From: Amycolatopsis acidicola
GTDB lineage: Bacteria > Actinomycetota > Actinomycetes > Mycobacteriales > Pseudonocardiaceae
Length of the DNA: 64,000 nucleotides
Reading direction: 5' to 3'
Assembly (NCBI RefSeq): GCF_007713735.2
Contig: NZ_VMNW02000030.1
Location: 1-64,000 of the forward strand
Shown here: positions 40,764-50,044 of the stretch, in pieces
How positions within the stretch are numbered: the stretch's first letter is position 1
Layout: every line of letters starts with the position of its first letter
Program-made: the position numbers and the translations under genes
Notes under the pieces: generated by a model
What the model saw: the letters and a program-made list of their open reading frames with translations, nothing else
Told to the model about the DNA's origin: nothing
The model's database searches: none

Positions 40764-41654
40764 TCAGGGCGTCGGCAGCACTTCCGCGGCGACGTCGAGC
40801 ACCGCGTGCAGCACCGGCGACGGGTTGTCCTCCAGCCACGCCAGCGCGTGCTCCAGGTACGTCTGTTCCCCGCGCAGGGGCACGAAAACCGCGCCCGACG
40901 GCAGGATCCCGGAGATGCCGGAGGACATCAGCGCGACACCGACGCCTGCCGAGACGAGCGTGAGGATCATGTACGGGTCGGTGATCTCCTGGACGATCCG
41001 CGGCCGGAAGCCGGCCTTCACGCACGCCTGCATCGCCAATTCCTGCAGCGCCGAACCGGCCTCGGCGGGCGTCGTGATGAACCCGTCTTGCGCGAGACCG
41101 GCGAGGTCGATGCCGGCTTCGTTCGCCAGCGGGTGGTCGATCGGCAGCACCGCACCCAGCGGCTCGCGCCCGATCATCCGCGTGCGCACCCGCGACGGGC
41201 CGATCGGCAGGCCGACGAACGCGATGTCCAGCCCGCCCTGCTCCAGCGCCTCCACGCCGTCGCGGGTCATGACGCGCCCGGTGAGCGACAGCGTCACGTC
41301 CGGATACCGCTGGCGCACGGCCCGTGTCAGCGGAGGGAGCGTGAGATGGTTGAGCGCGCCCGAAAAGCCGATCGACACCGTGCCGTAGACGACGCCGTCG
41401 GTGGCCCGCGTGGCCTGACGCGCCAGCTCCAGTTCCTCGAAGACACGATGCGCGTGCGGCAGGAACGCATGCCCCGCCGGGGTAAGGGCGACGCTGCGAG
41501 TGCTGCGGTCGAACAGCGTGGTGCCGAGTTCCTTCTCCAGCTTGCGGATCGTCTGGCTCAGCGGCGACTGCGCCAGCCGCAGCCGGGCGGCGGCGCGGCC
41601 GAAGTGCAACTCCTCGGCCACCGCGACGAACGCCTCGAGCCAGCGGATTTCCAT
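40764..41654 (-). CDS. LysR family regulator (copy 1)
   Basis: 296 residues. HTH EIRWLEAFVAVAEELHFGRA, AARLRLAQSPLSQTIRKLEK, LTPAGHAFLPHAHRVFEELE, then the effector domain (VSIGFSGALNHLTLPPLTRA). This opening and the GFSGALNHLTLPPLTRA segment recur nearly word for word in the second LysR at 44197, so the two are recent paralogues. It sits between the block A operon (same strand, downstream) and the divergent flavoprotein-SDR block B, well placed to control both. Confidence 0.9.
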   Translation of the reverse strand: MEIRWLEAFVAVAEELHFGRAAARLRLAQSPLSQTIRKLEKELGTTLFDRSTRSVALTPAGHAFLPHAHRVFEELELARQATRATDGVVYGTVSIGFSGALNHLTLPPLTRAVRQRYPDVTLSLTGRVMTRDGVEALEQGGLDIAFVGLPIGPSRVRTRMIGREPLGAVLPIDHPLANEAGIDLAGLAQDGFITTPAEAGSALQELAMQACVKAGFRPRIVQEITDPYMILTLVSAGVGVALMSSGISGILPSGAVFVPLRGEQTYLEHALAWLEDNPSPVLHAVLDVAAEVLPTP

Positions 41655-41799
41655 GGTGTCCCTCCCGGGGTCTTGCGTCGGCGCCCGATCCGCTTATAGT
41701 CGATCCGCAGCACAGTTGACCAGCGATTTTATCGCATATCTTACATAGTGCTGGCGCGAAAACCACACAGTCCGCGCCGCACCGAGGAGGACCAGCGCC

Positions 41800-43506
41800 G
41801 TGACCACACCTTCGCCCGACGCCTACGACGTGATCGTCGCCGGATCCGGGGCCGGCGGGCTCGCCGCGGCGATCGCGGCCGCGCACCAGGGCCTGCGGGT
41901 CGTGGTGCTGGAACGGGCGGAGGTGTGCGGCGGCGCGACGGCGTGGTCCGGCGGCTGGATCTGGGCGCCCGGCAACCCGCTCGCCCGCGCCGACGGCGTC
42001 CGCGAGGACACCGAGGAGTTCCGCACCTACCTCCGTTCCGTGCTGGACAAGGACTACGAACCGTCCAGAGTGGACGCTTTCCTCGCGGCCGCGCCGGAGA
42101 TGGTGCGCTTCTTCCACGAGAAGACCGCGCTGGAGTTCGTGCCCGGCGCCAAGATCTGCGACATCTACGGCGACCTGCCCGGCGCGGGAACCGGGCACCG
42201 CTCGGTCGGGCCCGCGCCGGTGGACCTGCGCGAACTCGGCGACGACGTGGCCCGGCTGCTCCGCCGGCAGCTGTACGAAACCTCGTTCCTCGGGCTGGGC
42301 ATCATGGCGGGCGACGACCTCCGCGGCTTCCTCGCCGCCTCACACGGCGACGTGCGCGGCCTCCTGCACGCCACACGCCGGGTCAGCAGGCACCTGTTCG
42401 ACCTCGTCACGCGGCGCCGTGGCATGCAGCTGGTCAACGGCACCGCGCTGGCCGGAAGACTGCTGCGCGCGGCGCTCGACGCGGGGGTCACCATCCGCAC
42501 GTCGGCACGGGTCAGCAGGCTGCTCCGCGACGAGGGCCGGGTCACCGGGGTCGAAGTGTCCACTCCGGACGGTCGCCGCACCCTGACCGCGAGCCGGGGC
42601 GTGGTGCTGGCGACCGGCGGGTACACCCATGACGAGAACCGGCGGCGCGCGACTTTCCCCCGTGGCGAAAGGCATTGGACCCTCGCGCCCGAGACGGCCG
42701 ATGGCTCCGGCGCGGCGCTGGGCGAGTCCGCGGGCGGGCGGGTGCGCACCGACCTGCGCTCCCCCGCCGCGTGGTGCCCGGTCTCGCTGGTGCCCTATGC
42801 CTCCGGCCGGACCGGCGTTTTCCCGCACATCATGGACCGCGCGAAACCCGGCAGCATCGGCGTGCTGCGTTCCGGGCGCCGGTTCGTCAACGAGGCCAAC
42901 GGCTACTACGACTACGTGTCCGCGATGATCGCCGCCACCCCGGACGACGAACCGGTCGAGGCGTGGCAGATCGCGGACGCCCGGTTCGTGCGCCGGTATC
43001 CGCTCGGCATGGCCAAACCCCGCCCGATCCCACTGTTTCCCTATCTGCGCAACAGATATCTCCGTCGCGGCTGCACGCTCGAAGAGCTCGCGCGCGCCTG
43101 CGGGATCGACCCCGCCGGGCTCGTGGACACCGTCGAGCGCTTCAACGCCGCCGCGCGCCGGGGCGAGGATCCGGAGTTCGGGCGCGGTTCGACGCCGTTC
43201 AACCGGTACGGCGGAGATCCGGCCGTCGGGCCGAACCCGTCGCTCGCGCCGATCGAAAAGGGCCCGTTCTACGCGGTGAAGGTGGTGCCGGGCAGTTTCG
43301 GCACCTTCGCCGGGCTGGCGACCGACGAGGCGTCCCGCGTGCTCGACGGCCACGACCAGCCGATCCCCGGGCTCTACGCGGTGGGCTGCGACCAGGCGAG
43401 CGTGATGGGCGGGCACTATCCCGCCGGCGGGATCAACCTCGGGCCGGCGCTGACGTTCGGCTGGCTGGCGGCACAGGACCTGGCTCGCGCGGAGGTGGCG
43501 GCATGA
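41800..43506 (+). CDS. KstD-type FAD-dependent dehydrogenase (copy B)
   Basis: 568 residues. FAD site VIVAGSGAGGLAAAIAAAHQ and LERAEVCGGATAWSGGWIWA; SRGVVLATGGYTHDENRRRA; VFPHIMDRAKPGSIGVLRSG; C-terminal GLYAVGCDQASVMGGHYPAG. Same architecture and length as copy A, hence a ring desaturase candidate. The start is GTG 41800, behind GAGGAGGA. First gene of block B, coupled by ATGA to an SDR. Divergent from LysR copy 1. Confidence 0.87.
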   Translation: MTTPSPDAYDVIVAGSGAGGLAAAIAAAHQGLRVVVLERAEVCGGATAWSGGWIWAPGNPLARADGVREDTEEFRTYLRSVLDKDYEPSRVDAFLAAAPEMVRFFHEKTALEFVPGAKICDIYGDLPGAGTGHRSVGPAPVDLRELGDDVARLLRRQLYETSFLGLGIMAGDDLRGFLAASHGDVRGLLHATRRVSRHLFDLVTRRRGMQLVNGTALAGRLLRAALDAGVTIRTSARVSRLLRDEGRVTGVEVSTPDGRRTLTASRGVVLATGGYTHDENRRRATFPRGERHWTLAPETADGSGAALGESAGGRVRTDLRSPAAWCPVSLVPYASGRTGVFPHIMDRAKPGSIGVLRSGRRFVNEANGYYDYVSAMIAATPDDEPVEAWQIADARFVRRYPLGMAKPRPIPLFPYLRNRYLRRGCTLEELARACGIDPAGLVDTVERFNAAARRGEDPEFGRGSTPFNRYGGDPAVGPNPSLAPIEKGPFYAVKVVPGSFGTFAGLATDEASRVLDGHDQPIPGLYAVGCDQASVMGGHYPAGGINLGPALTFGWLAAQDLARAEVAA

Positions 43507-44192
43507 GTTACCCCGAAGGCGTGCGCGCGCTCGTGACCGGCGGCGCGTCCGGAATCGGTGCCGCGACGGCGAAACGCCTCGCCGCTGACGGCGTCTCCGT
43601 CGTCACCGCCGACGTCGCGCCGGGCGCGGACGAGCGACTCGACGTGAGTGACCCCGAAGCCGTCGAGGCGCTCGCGGCGAAGCTCGGCCCGGTCGGGATC
43701 CTCGTGCACAGCGCCGGAATCGTGGGCCCGTCGCGCCCGGTCACCGAACTCGGGCTCGACGAGTGGCGGACGACGTTCCGCGTCAACGTGGACGGGACTT
43801 TCCTGCTGTGCCGGGCTTTCGCGCCCGGCATGGTGAGCGCGGGCTGGGGCCGGATCGTCACCATGGCGAGCATCGCGGCGAAGGACGGCAATCCGGCGCA
43901 AAGTGCTTACTCCGCCTCGAAAGCCGCGGTCGTCGGGTTCACCAAGTCGCTCGGCAAGGAGCTGGCTAAGACGGGCGTGCTCGTCAACGCCGTCGCGCCC
44001 GCGGCGATCGAGACCCCCATGAACGCCGACACCGCCCCGGCGATCCTGGCCCGCTCCCAGGCGCTGACCCCGATGGGCCGGTTCGGGCGCGCGGACGAGA
44101 TCGCCGAGCTGATCGCGTGGCTGTGCTCGGAGCAGCTCAGCTTCTCCACGGGCGCGGTGTACGACGCCAGCGGCGGCCGGGCGTCGTACTGA
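43503..44192 (+). CDS. Short-chain dehydrogenase/reductase
   Basis: 229 residues, classical SDR. Cofactor loop TGGASGIG (12-19), NVDGTF, catalytic Ser123 in MASIAAKDG and YSASK with Tyr136/Lys140. ADVAPGADERLDV after the second strand suggests NAD(H). Probably interconverts a ring alcohol and ketone for the adjoining flavin desaturase. ATG 43503 overlaps the flavoprotein stop; the LysR copy 2 gene begins 4 bases after its stop. Confidence 0.9.
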   Translation: MSYPEGVRALVTGGASGIGAATAKRLAADGVSVVTADVAPGADERLDVSDPEAVEALAAKLGPVGILVHSAGIVGPSRPVTELGLDEWRTTFRVNVDGTFLLCRAFAPGMVSAGWGRIVTMASIAAKDGNPAQSAYSASKAAVVGFTKSLGKELAKTGVLVNAVAPAAIETPMNADTAPAILARSQALTPMGRFGRADEIAELIAWLCSEQLSFSTGAVYDASGGRASY

Positions 44193-44196
44193 CACG

Positions 44197-45081
44197 ATGG
44201 AGATGCGATGGGTGGAGGCGTTCCTCGCGGTGGCCGAGGAGCTGCACTTCGGGCGCGCGGCCGATCGCCTGCACATGGCGCAGTCCCCGCTGAGCCAGAC
44301 GATCAAGAAGCTCGAACGGTACGCCGGTGCCCAGCTGTTCGAGCGGACGACGCGGGCGGTCACTCTCACGTCCGCCGGGCACGCCTTCCTGCCGCACGCG
44401 CGCCGGATCGTGGCCGAGGCGGACCTTGCGCTCAGCGCGACCCGCGCCGGCCCCGGCCGCGTCTACGGCCGTGTGCGGCTCGGGTTTTCCGGCGCCCTCA
44501 ACCACTTGACGCTGCCACCGCTGACGAGAGCGTTACGCACCCGGCATCCCGACGTGGCCCTGAACCTGGTGGACCGGGTGACCACGGAGGACGCCGTCGA
44601 GGAGATCGAGCAGGGCGCGCTCGACGTCGCGTTCATCGGCCTGCCGGCGCCCGGCACCCTGCCGCACCGCGTGGTCACCGTCGAGGAGCTGGGCGCGGTG
44701 GTGCCCTCGGATCACCCGTTCGCCGACCGCGCCGAGATCGGCCTGCCGGAGCTCGCCGAGCACGACTGGGTGCTCATGCCGGGGCAGTCGGCGTTGCGCG
44801 CGGTGATCCTGAATTCCTGTCAGCACAACGGTTTCCGGCCTCGCGTCGCCCAGGAGATCAAGGACCCGTACGTGGTGCTCTCGCTCGTCGCGGGCGGGCT
44901 CGGGGTGTCCCTCGCGCCGACGTGCATCCGGCCGATCATGCCCGCTGGCGCGGTGTGGATTCCGTTGCGCGGCGAGCCGCCGCTGTTGCGGAGCGCGCTG
45001 CTGTGGCACCCCGGCCGGGTCTCGGAAGCCGTCGGCGCGCTGCTGGAAGTGGCGGAGGACGTGCTGCCGACGCCCGGATAA
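44197..45081 (+). CDS. LysR family regulator (copy 2)
   Basis: 294 residues. HTH EMRWVEAFLAVAEELHFGRA and DRLHMAQSPLSQTIKKLERY, effector domain LGFSGALNHLTLPPLTRALR. Close paralogue of the LysR at 40764-41654. It is co-oriented and nearly fused with block B (4-base gap after the SDR) and is followed by block C, so it probably rides on the block B transcript and activates block C. Ligand presumably a pathway intermediate. Confidence 0.9.
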   Translation: MEMRWVEAFLAVAEELHFGRAADRLHMAQSPLSQTIKKLERYAGAQLFERTTRAVTLTSAGHAFLPHARRIVAEADLALSATRAGPGRVYGRVRLGFSGALNHLTLPPLTRALRTRHPDVALNLVDRVTTEDAVEEIEQGALDVAFIGLPAPGTLPHRVVTVEELGAVVPSDHPFADRAEIGLPELAEHDWVLMPGQSALRAVILNSCQHNGFRPRVAQEIKDPYVVLSLVAGGLGVSLAPTCIRPIMPAGAVWIPLRGEPPLLRSALLWHPGRVSEAVGALLEVAEDVLPTPG

Positions 45082-45154
45082 TGTGCGTCCGGCACATAAT
45101 GCCCGCGGCAAAGCGTATTGGACTTACCCACCCGGCGGGGCGCAGGCTTTCCCC

Positions 45155-45436
45155 ATGAGCATTTTCGCCGTCACCTATACCTACGCCGCCGGATCCGAGA
45201 CCGAACGCGACACCGTTCGCCCGCGCCACAAGGACTTCCTCGCGCAGCTGCACTCCTCCGGGCGGCTGCGCGTCTCCGGCCCCGTCGACGGCGGCACGGG
45301 CGCGCTGCTGATCCTCGAAGGCGAATCGGCCGAGGAGATCTCCGCCGTGCTCGACGACGATCCTTTTCGGACACACGGGCTGATCGGCGAGCGCACGGTG
45401 CGGGAATGGTCGATCTTCTTCGGCGGCCTGAAGTGA
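45155..45436 (+). CDS. YciI-like small protein
   Basis: 93 residues, ferredoxin-like YciI/muconolactone-isomerase-like fold: IFAVTYTYAAGSETERDTVR, RPRHKDFLAQLHSSGRLRVS, LILEGESAEEISAVLDDDPF. The conserved His (HKDF) and Asp of the family are present. YciI proteins are proposed hydrolases or isomerases of small ring compounds. ATG 45155 chosen by family start. First gene of block C, overlapping the next gene by GTGA. Confidence 0.8.
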   Translation: MSIFAVTYTYAAGSETERDTVRPRHKDFLAQLHSSGRLRVSGPVDGGTGALLILEGESAEEISAVLDDDPFRTHGLIGERTVREWSIFFGGLK

Positions 45437-46395
45437 AGGTGGCCCGGACGGTCGCGCGCGAGCGGATCGAGTTCGACGACGTGCCCCCACCCGTGCCCGG
45501 CCCGGGCGAGGCCCTGGTGCGCGTGCACACGGTCACCCTGTGCGGGACGGATCTGCACATCTGGGAGGACGACTACGCGACGGAACTGCCGATCGTGCAA
45601 GGACACGAGATCGCCGGCACCGTGGCAGAAGCGCCGCCGGAAAGCGGTTTCCGCGCGGGCGACCGGGTCGCCGTCTCGCCGATGAAATGGTGCGGGGACT
45701 GCTATGCCTGCCGGATCGGGCGGGTCAACGCCTGCCGCGATTCGTCCTGCCTCGGCGTCTACAGCGACGGCGCCCTGGCGGAGCTGATCGCGGTACCGGT
45801 GGCCGATCTGTACCGCGTGCCGGACGGGTTGGCCACGGGGCTGGCGGCGCTGGCCGAGCCGGCGAGCATCGCGATGCAGGGGGTCCTGCGCGGGCGCCCG
45901 GAAAAGGGCGAACAGGCGCTGGTGCTGGGCTGCGGGCCGATCGGGCTCCTGGCCACGCTGCACCTGACCTCCCTGGGCGTCGAGGTGGCGGCCTCCGACG
46001 TTTCCCCCGCGCGGGCCGAGTTCGCGCGTCGCTTCGGCGCGGTCGAAGGGCCGGTCGAGCCGTCGCTCGTGATCGAGGCGACCGGCGCGCCCGCGGCGTT
46101 CACCACGGCGGTGGACACGGTTTCGACCGCGGGGCGCGTGGTGCTGGTGGGGATCTCCGACCGGCCGGTGTCGCTGTCGATGCGCACCTTGCCGGTGAAG
46201 GACCTCGACCTGCTCGGCAGCCGCAACAGCCAGCGCCGCCTTGGCGAAGCGCTCGAACTCCTCGACGCGTATCCCGAAGCGGCCGCGGAACTGGTCACGC
46301 ATCGGGTGCCCTTCGATCGGCTGGACGAGGCTTTTCCTTTGCTGCGTGAGAAAGACGAACTGGTGGGCAAGGTCGCCGTGGAGGTGGGCGCGTGA
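45433..46395 (+). CDS. Zinc-dependent alcohol dehydrogenase (MDR)
   Basis: 320 residues, medium-chain dehydrogenase. Catalytic zinc ligands Cys37 (CGTD), His58 and Glu59 (GHEIAG); structural zinc cysteines in WCGDCYACRIGRVNAC; cofactor loop LVLGCGPIGLLATLHL; AASDVSPAR after the second strand points to NAD. Oxidises a secondary alcohol, probably a ring hydroxyl. The start GTG 45433 overlaps the YciI stop; its own stop overlaps the flavoprotein start, so three genes form a coupled unit. Confidence 0.9.
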   Translation: MKVARTVARERIEFDDVPPPVPGPGEALVRVHTVTLCGTDLHIWEDDYATELPIVQGHEIAGTVAEAPPESGFRAGDRVAVSPMKWCGDCYACRIGRVNACRDSSCLGVYSDGALAELIAVPVADLYRVPDGLATGLAALAEPASIAMQGVLRGRPEKGEQALVLGCGPIGLLATLHLTSLGVEVAASDVSPARAEFARRFGAVEGPVEPSLVIEATGAPAAFTTAVDTVSTAGRVVLVGISDRPVSLSMRTLPVKDLDLLGSRNSQRRLGEALELLDAYPEAAAELVTHRVPFDRLDEAFPLLREKDELVGKVAVEVGA

Positions 46396-47954
46396 ACTAC
46401 GACGTGGTCGTCGCGGGCAGTGGCGCCGCCGGGCTGACCGCCGCGGTGGCGGCGGCCGATGCGGGATTGTCCGTGCTGGTCCTGGAAAAGGCCGCGCGGC
46501 TCGGCGGGACCTCGGCGGTCGGTGGCGGCGTGATCTGGGCGCCGGGCAACCATCTCATGACCGAGGAGGACTCCCCCGAAGCCGCGCGCGCGTACCTCGA
46601 CGCGGGCAGCGGCGGCCGGATGAGCGCCGACGAGATCGACCGGTACGTGCGCACGGCGCCGGAGGCGATCCGGTTCCTCACCGAGGCCGGGGTACGGATG
46701 CGCCCGCTCGCGCGCCCCGACTACCACCCGGAATGGGCCGGCGCGACGCACGGCCGCGGGCTCGACCAGGAACCGTTCGATCCGCGTCCTTGGCCCGGGC
46801 TGGCGGAGAAACTCCGTCCGCCGACGTACTTCCCGTTGCTCACCATGTCCGAACGCGACGAGCTCGCGGGCGCCGCGCCCGACCCCGAGTTGCTGGCGCG
46901 CCGGGCTTCGGACGGCGTGCGCACGATGGGCGGCGCGCTCGTCGGCCGCCTCCTCGTCGCGGCGCTCGACCGCGGCGTCACCGTCACCGCGAACACACCG
47001 GTCACGGGCCTGGAACGCGCCGGCAACGGCTGGATCGTGACCGCGGGCGAAGACATCCGGGCCGGCGCGGTCGTGCTGGCGTCGGGCGGGTTCGAGTGGA
47101 ATCCCGCACTGCGCAAGGCTTTCCTGCCCTTCCCGGTCACCCCGGTCAGCGCGCCGAGCAACACCGGCGACGGTCTCGTCCTCGGCCTGCGCGCGGGCGC
47201 CGCCGTCGCGGAGATGACGGCGGTGTGGGGCGTGCCGGTACTCGCGCCGCCCACCGCGCGCTACGACGGGCAGCCATCCGGGCGGATGGGCAACGTCGAG
47301 ATGACGTTGCCCGGTTCGGTGACGGTGAACGCGGCCGGGCGGCGGTTCGTCAACGAGGCCACGAACTACCACGACCTGAACCGGGCCTTCGGGCTGGTGG
47401 ACCCCGCCACCGGACGGCCGGCCAACAGCCCGGCGTTCGTCATCGTGGATCAGTCCTATGTGGACCGTTACCCGATCGCCGGTTCGTCTCCCGGCCACCC
47501 CGAGCCGTGGTTGCATTCGGCGGAGACGCTCGCGGAACTCGCACGCGTGGCAGGCATCGATCCGGCGGGGCTCGCGGAGACCGTCACCCGGTTCAACGAG
47601 GGCGCGCGCAAGGGCGAGGACCCCGAGTTCGGGCGCGGTTCGAGCGCGCAGGACAGGCACCTCGGCGACCCGTCGGTGCGGCCCAACCCGTGCCTGGCCC
47701 CGGTCGAACGGGCGCCCTTCTATGCCGTGCCGATCCAGGCGGGCGTGCTGGGCACGGCGGGCGGCCTGGCCACGGATGCCGACGGCCGCGTCGTCGGTCA
47801 CGACGGCGAACCGATCCCGGGCCTTTACGCCGCGGGCAACTGCGCCGCGACGTGGTTCCGCGACATGTACCCCGGCGGCGGCGCGACCCTCGGCTCGGCG
47901 GTCGTCCGGGCGTACACCGTGGGCCGGGCGCTGGCGAAAGTGACGGTGAGCTAG
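46392..47954 (+). CDS. KstD-type FAD-dependent dehydrogenase (copy C)
   Basis: 520 residues, the shortest of the three. FAD site VVVAGSGAAGLTAAVAAADA and VLEKAARLGGTSAVGGGVIW; IRAGAVVLASGGFEWN; SVTVNAAGRRFVNEATNYHD; C-terminal GLYAAGNCAATWFRDMYPGG. It lacks the FPHI(M/W)DRAKPG segment shared by copies A and B, so it may act on a different intermediate. Start GTG 46392. Last gene of block C. Confidence 0.86.
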   Translation: MNYDVVVAGSGAAGLTAAVAAADAGLSVLVLEKAARLGGTSAVGGGVIWAPGNHLMTEEDSPEAARAYLDAGSGGRMSADEIDRYVRTAPEAIRFLTEAGVRMRPLARPDYHPEWAGATHGRGLDQEPFDPRPWPGLAEKLRPPTYFPLLTMSERDELAGAAPDPELLARRASDGVRTMGGALVGRLLVAALDRGVTVTANTPVTGLERAGNGWIVTAGEDIRAGAVVLASGGFEWNPALRKAFLPFPVTPVSAPSNTGDGLVLGLRAGAAVAEMTAVWGVPVLAPPTARYDGQPSGRMGNVEMTLPGSVTVNAAGRRFVNEATNYHDLNRAFGLVDPATGRPANSPAFVIVDQSYVDRYPIAGSSPGHPEPWLHSAETLAELARVAGIDPAGLAETVTRFNEGARKGEDPEFGRGSSAQDRHLGDPSVRPNPCLAPVERAPFYAVPIQAGVLGTAGGLATDADGRVVGHDGEPIPGLYAAGNCAATWFRDMYPGGGATLGSAVVRAYTVGRALAKVTVS

Positions 47955-48024
47955 CGGCCCCTGTATGCAGCGTGAGGGCACCGGCTAGTGTGAGTGCCTT
48001 CACACTGTTTTGGGAGGGGTCGCG

Positions 48025-48732
48025 ATGGAAGCGGGAGAGGGCGACCCCCACGCGCCGGTCGGCGTCGACACCGTGTGGGCTGACGTCGCGCTGACGAACC
48101 GGGCGTTCCTCACCAGGGCGGTGCGGTTCCTGGCGACGCGGACCGGTGTGAGCCAGCTCCTCGACTGCGGCTCCGGCCTGCTCACCGCGGAGAACGTGCA
48201 CCAGGTCGCGCGGTTCAACGCGGAGACGCGGGTCATCTACGTCGACAACGACCCCACCGTCATTGCGCAAGGGCGCGCCCTGCTGGCCGGCAACGAGCAG
48301 GCCGAGTTCGTCGACGGCGACATCTTCGAGCCCCGCGCCCTCCTCGAGCACCCGGTGGTGCGGTCGCGGCTGGACTGGACCCAGCCGATAGCGCTGTTCC
48401 AGGTCGGGACGCTGTACCACCACAAGGGCGACCGGGCCGCGGCCGAGATCATGCGCGAGTACGTCGACGCGCTGCCGTCCGGTTCGTACGTCGTGCTCTC
48501 GCACCTGCTCGACCCCGGGACCGAGGACACCAAGGTCGCGCTCGGCGGCGCGGCCTGGCGAACCCGCGCGGAGATCGCGGAACTGTTCCACGGCCTGGAG
48601 ATCGTCCAGCCGAACCGGTCCGCCGAGCCCGGCGTCGTCGAGCTGGTCGACTGGTGGCCTGACGGGCCGATGCTCAAACCCCGCACCCTCGGGCACCGGA
48701 TGATCGCCGGCGGCGTCGCCCGCAAACCCTGA
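48025..48732 (+). CDS. SAM-dependent methyltransferase (DUF574 family), short form
   Basis: 235 residues. ALTNRAFLTRAVRFLATRTG, VSQLLDCGSGLLTAENVHQV, ETRVIYVDNDPTVIAQGRAL and QPIALFQVGTLYHHKGDRAA identify PF04672. Compared with family members and with the paralogue at 25998 it lacks the N-terminal YDYLLGGxxxF segment and is therefore shorter; the SAM loop itself is intact. ATG 48025 follows GGGAGGGG. Role unknown. Confidence 0.82.
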   Translation: MEAGEGDPHAPVGVDTVWADVALTNRAFLTRAVRFLATRTGVSQLLDCGSGLLTAENVHQVARFNAETRVIYVDNDPTVIAQGRALLAGNEQAEFVDGDIFEPRALLEHPVVRSRLDWTQPIALFQVGTLYHHKGDRAAAEIMREYVDALPSGSYVVLSHLLDPGTEDTKVALGGAAWRTRAEIAELFHGLEIVQPNRSAEPGVVELVDWWPDGPMLKPRTLGHRMIAGGVARKP

Positions 48733-48736
48733 CGAC

Positions 48737-50044
48737 CTATCCGGCCTCCACCCGTTCCGGCTCTTCCTGCTCGGCGGGTTCCTCGTCGAGCGTCGGGTTG
48801 GCGTAGTAGGAGCGGAACTTCGCCATGTCGAAGGACTTCTCCCATTTGGCGATCGCGATCGTCGCCACGGTGTTGCCGACCAGGTTGGTGAGCGAGCGGA
48901 CCTCGGACATGAACCGGTCGACCCCGATGAGCAGGCCGAGCCCGCCCATCGGCAGCGTCTGCACGGACTGCAGCGTCGCGCTGAGCTTCACGAAACCGAG
49001 CCCGGACACGCCCGCCCCGCCCTTCGAGGTGAACAGCAGCACGGCGAGCAGCGCCAGCTGCTGCCCGAGGGACAGCGGGCTGTCCGTGGCGTGGGAGATG
49101 AACAGCACGGACAGGGACATGTAGATCGCCGTGCCGTCCATGTTGAAGCTGTAGCCTGCCGGGATCACCAGGCCCACCACGGACTTCTCGCATCCGGCGC
49201 GCTCCAGTTTCGCGAGCAGCCTCGGCAGCGCCACCTCGGACGACGACGTCCCGAGCACGAGCACCAGCTCGTCCCGGATCAGGCGGATGATCTTGAAGAT
49301 GGACAGCCCGCAGAACCCGGAGATGGCCCCGAGCACGACCACCACGAACACGATCGCCGTCGCGTAGACGAGCAGCACGAAGTAGAACAGGCTGAGCAAG
49401 GTCGCGCTGCCGTAGGTGCTGACGGTGTAACACATCGCGCCGAACGCGCCGAACGGCGCCAGCCGCATCACGAAGCCGAGCATCTTGAAGAACAGCTGCT
49501 GCCCTTCGGTGATCAGCTTCATCGTGGTGGGCACCTTCTTGCCCAGCAGCAGCGCGGCCACCCCGAACGCGAGCGAGAGGATCAGGATCTGCAGGATCTC
49601 GCCGTCGGCGAAGGCGCTGAAGAACGTGTCGGGGATCAGGTCCTGCAGGAACCCGACGATGCCGCCGGACTTCTGCGCCGTCTGCTGGTAGCCGGCGACC
49701 TGGGAGGTGACCTCGTGCGACGCGTGCAGCCCGGAGCCCGGCGCGAGGACGTTGCCGATCACCAGCCCGATCACGAGCGCGAGCGTGCTGACGACCTCGA
49801 AGTACACGAAGGCCTTCACGACCACGCGGCCCAGCTTGCCGAGGTTGCTGATCTGGGCGAGGCCCTGCACGACCGTGAAGAAGATGATCGGCCCGATCAG
49901 CACCTTGAGGATGGAGACGAACGCGTCGCCCAGTGGTTTGAGTCCGGCACCGAACTCCGGCCAGATCAGGCCGACGACGACGGCCAGCACGATCGCGATC
50001 AGGACCTGGACGTAGAGCGGACGCACCGCCGCGACCAGTTTCAT
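48737..50044 (-). CDS. dctA: C4-dicarboxylate/amino acid:cation symporter (DctA-like)
   Basis: 435 residues of the DAACS family. LGDAFVSILKVLIGPIIFFT, the serine-rich hairpin LGTSSSEVALPRLLAKLE, substrate-site GYSFNMDGTAIYMSL, FTSKGGAGVSGLGFVKL and VDRFMSEVRSLTNLVGNTVA are all present. Cytoplasmic membrane, proton/sodium-driven uptake of succinate, fumarate or malate. ATG 50044 chosen (MKLVAAVRPL). It ends tail-to-tail against the methyltransferase and has a palindromic site upstream. Confidence 0.9.
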   Translation of the reverse strand: MKLVAAVRPLYVQVLIAIVLAVVVGLIWPEFGAGLKPLGDAFVSILKVLIGPIIFFTVVQGLAQISNLGKLGRVVVKAFVYFEVVSTLALVIGLVIGNVLAPGSGLHASHEVTSQVAGYQQTAQKSGGIVGFLQDLIPDTFFSAFADGEILQILILSLAFGVAALLLGKKVPTTMKLITEGQQLFFKMLGFVMRLAPFGAFGAMCYTVSTYGSATLLSLFYFVLLVYATAIVFVVVVLGAISGFCGLSIFKIIRLIRDELVLVLGTSSSEVALPRLLAKLERAGCEKSVVGLVIPAGYSFNMDGTAIYMSLSVLFISHATDSPLSLGQQLALLAVLLFTSKGGAGVSGLGFVKLSATLQSVQTLPMGGLGLLIGVDRFMSEVRSLTNLVGNTVATIAIAKWEKSFDMAKFRSYYANPTLDEEPAEQEEPERVEAG

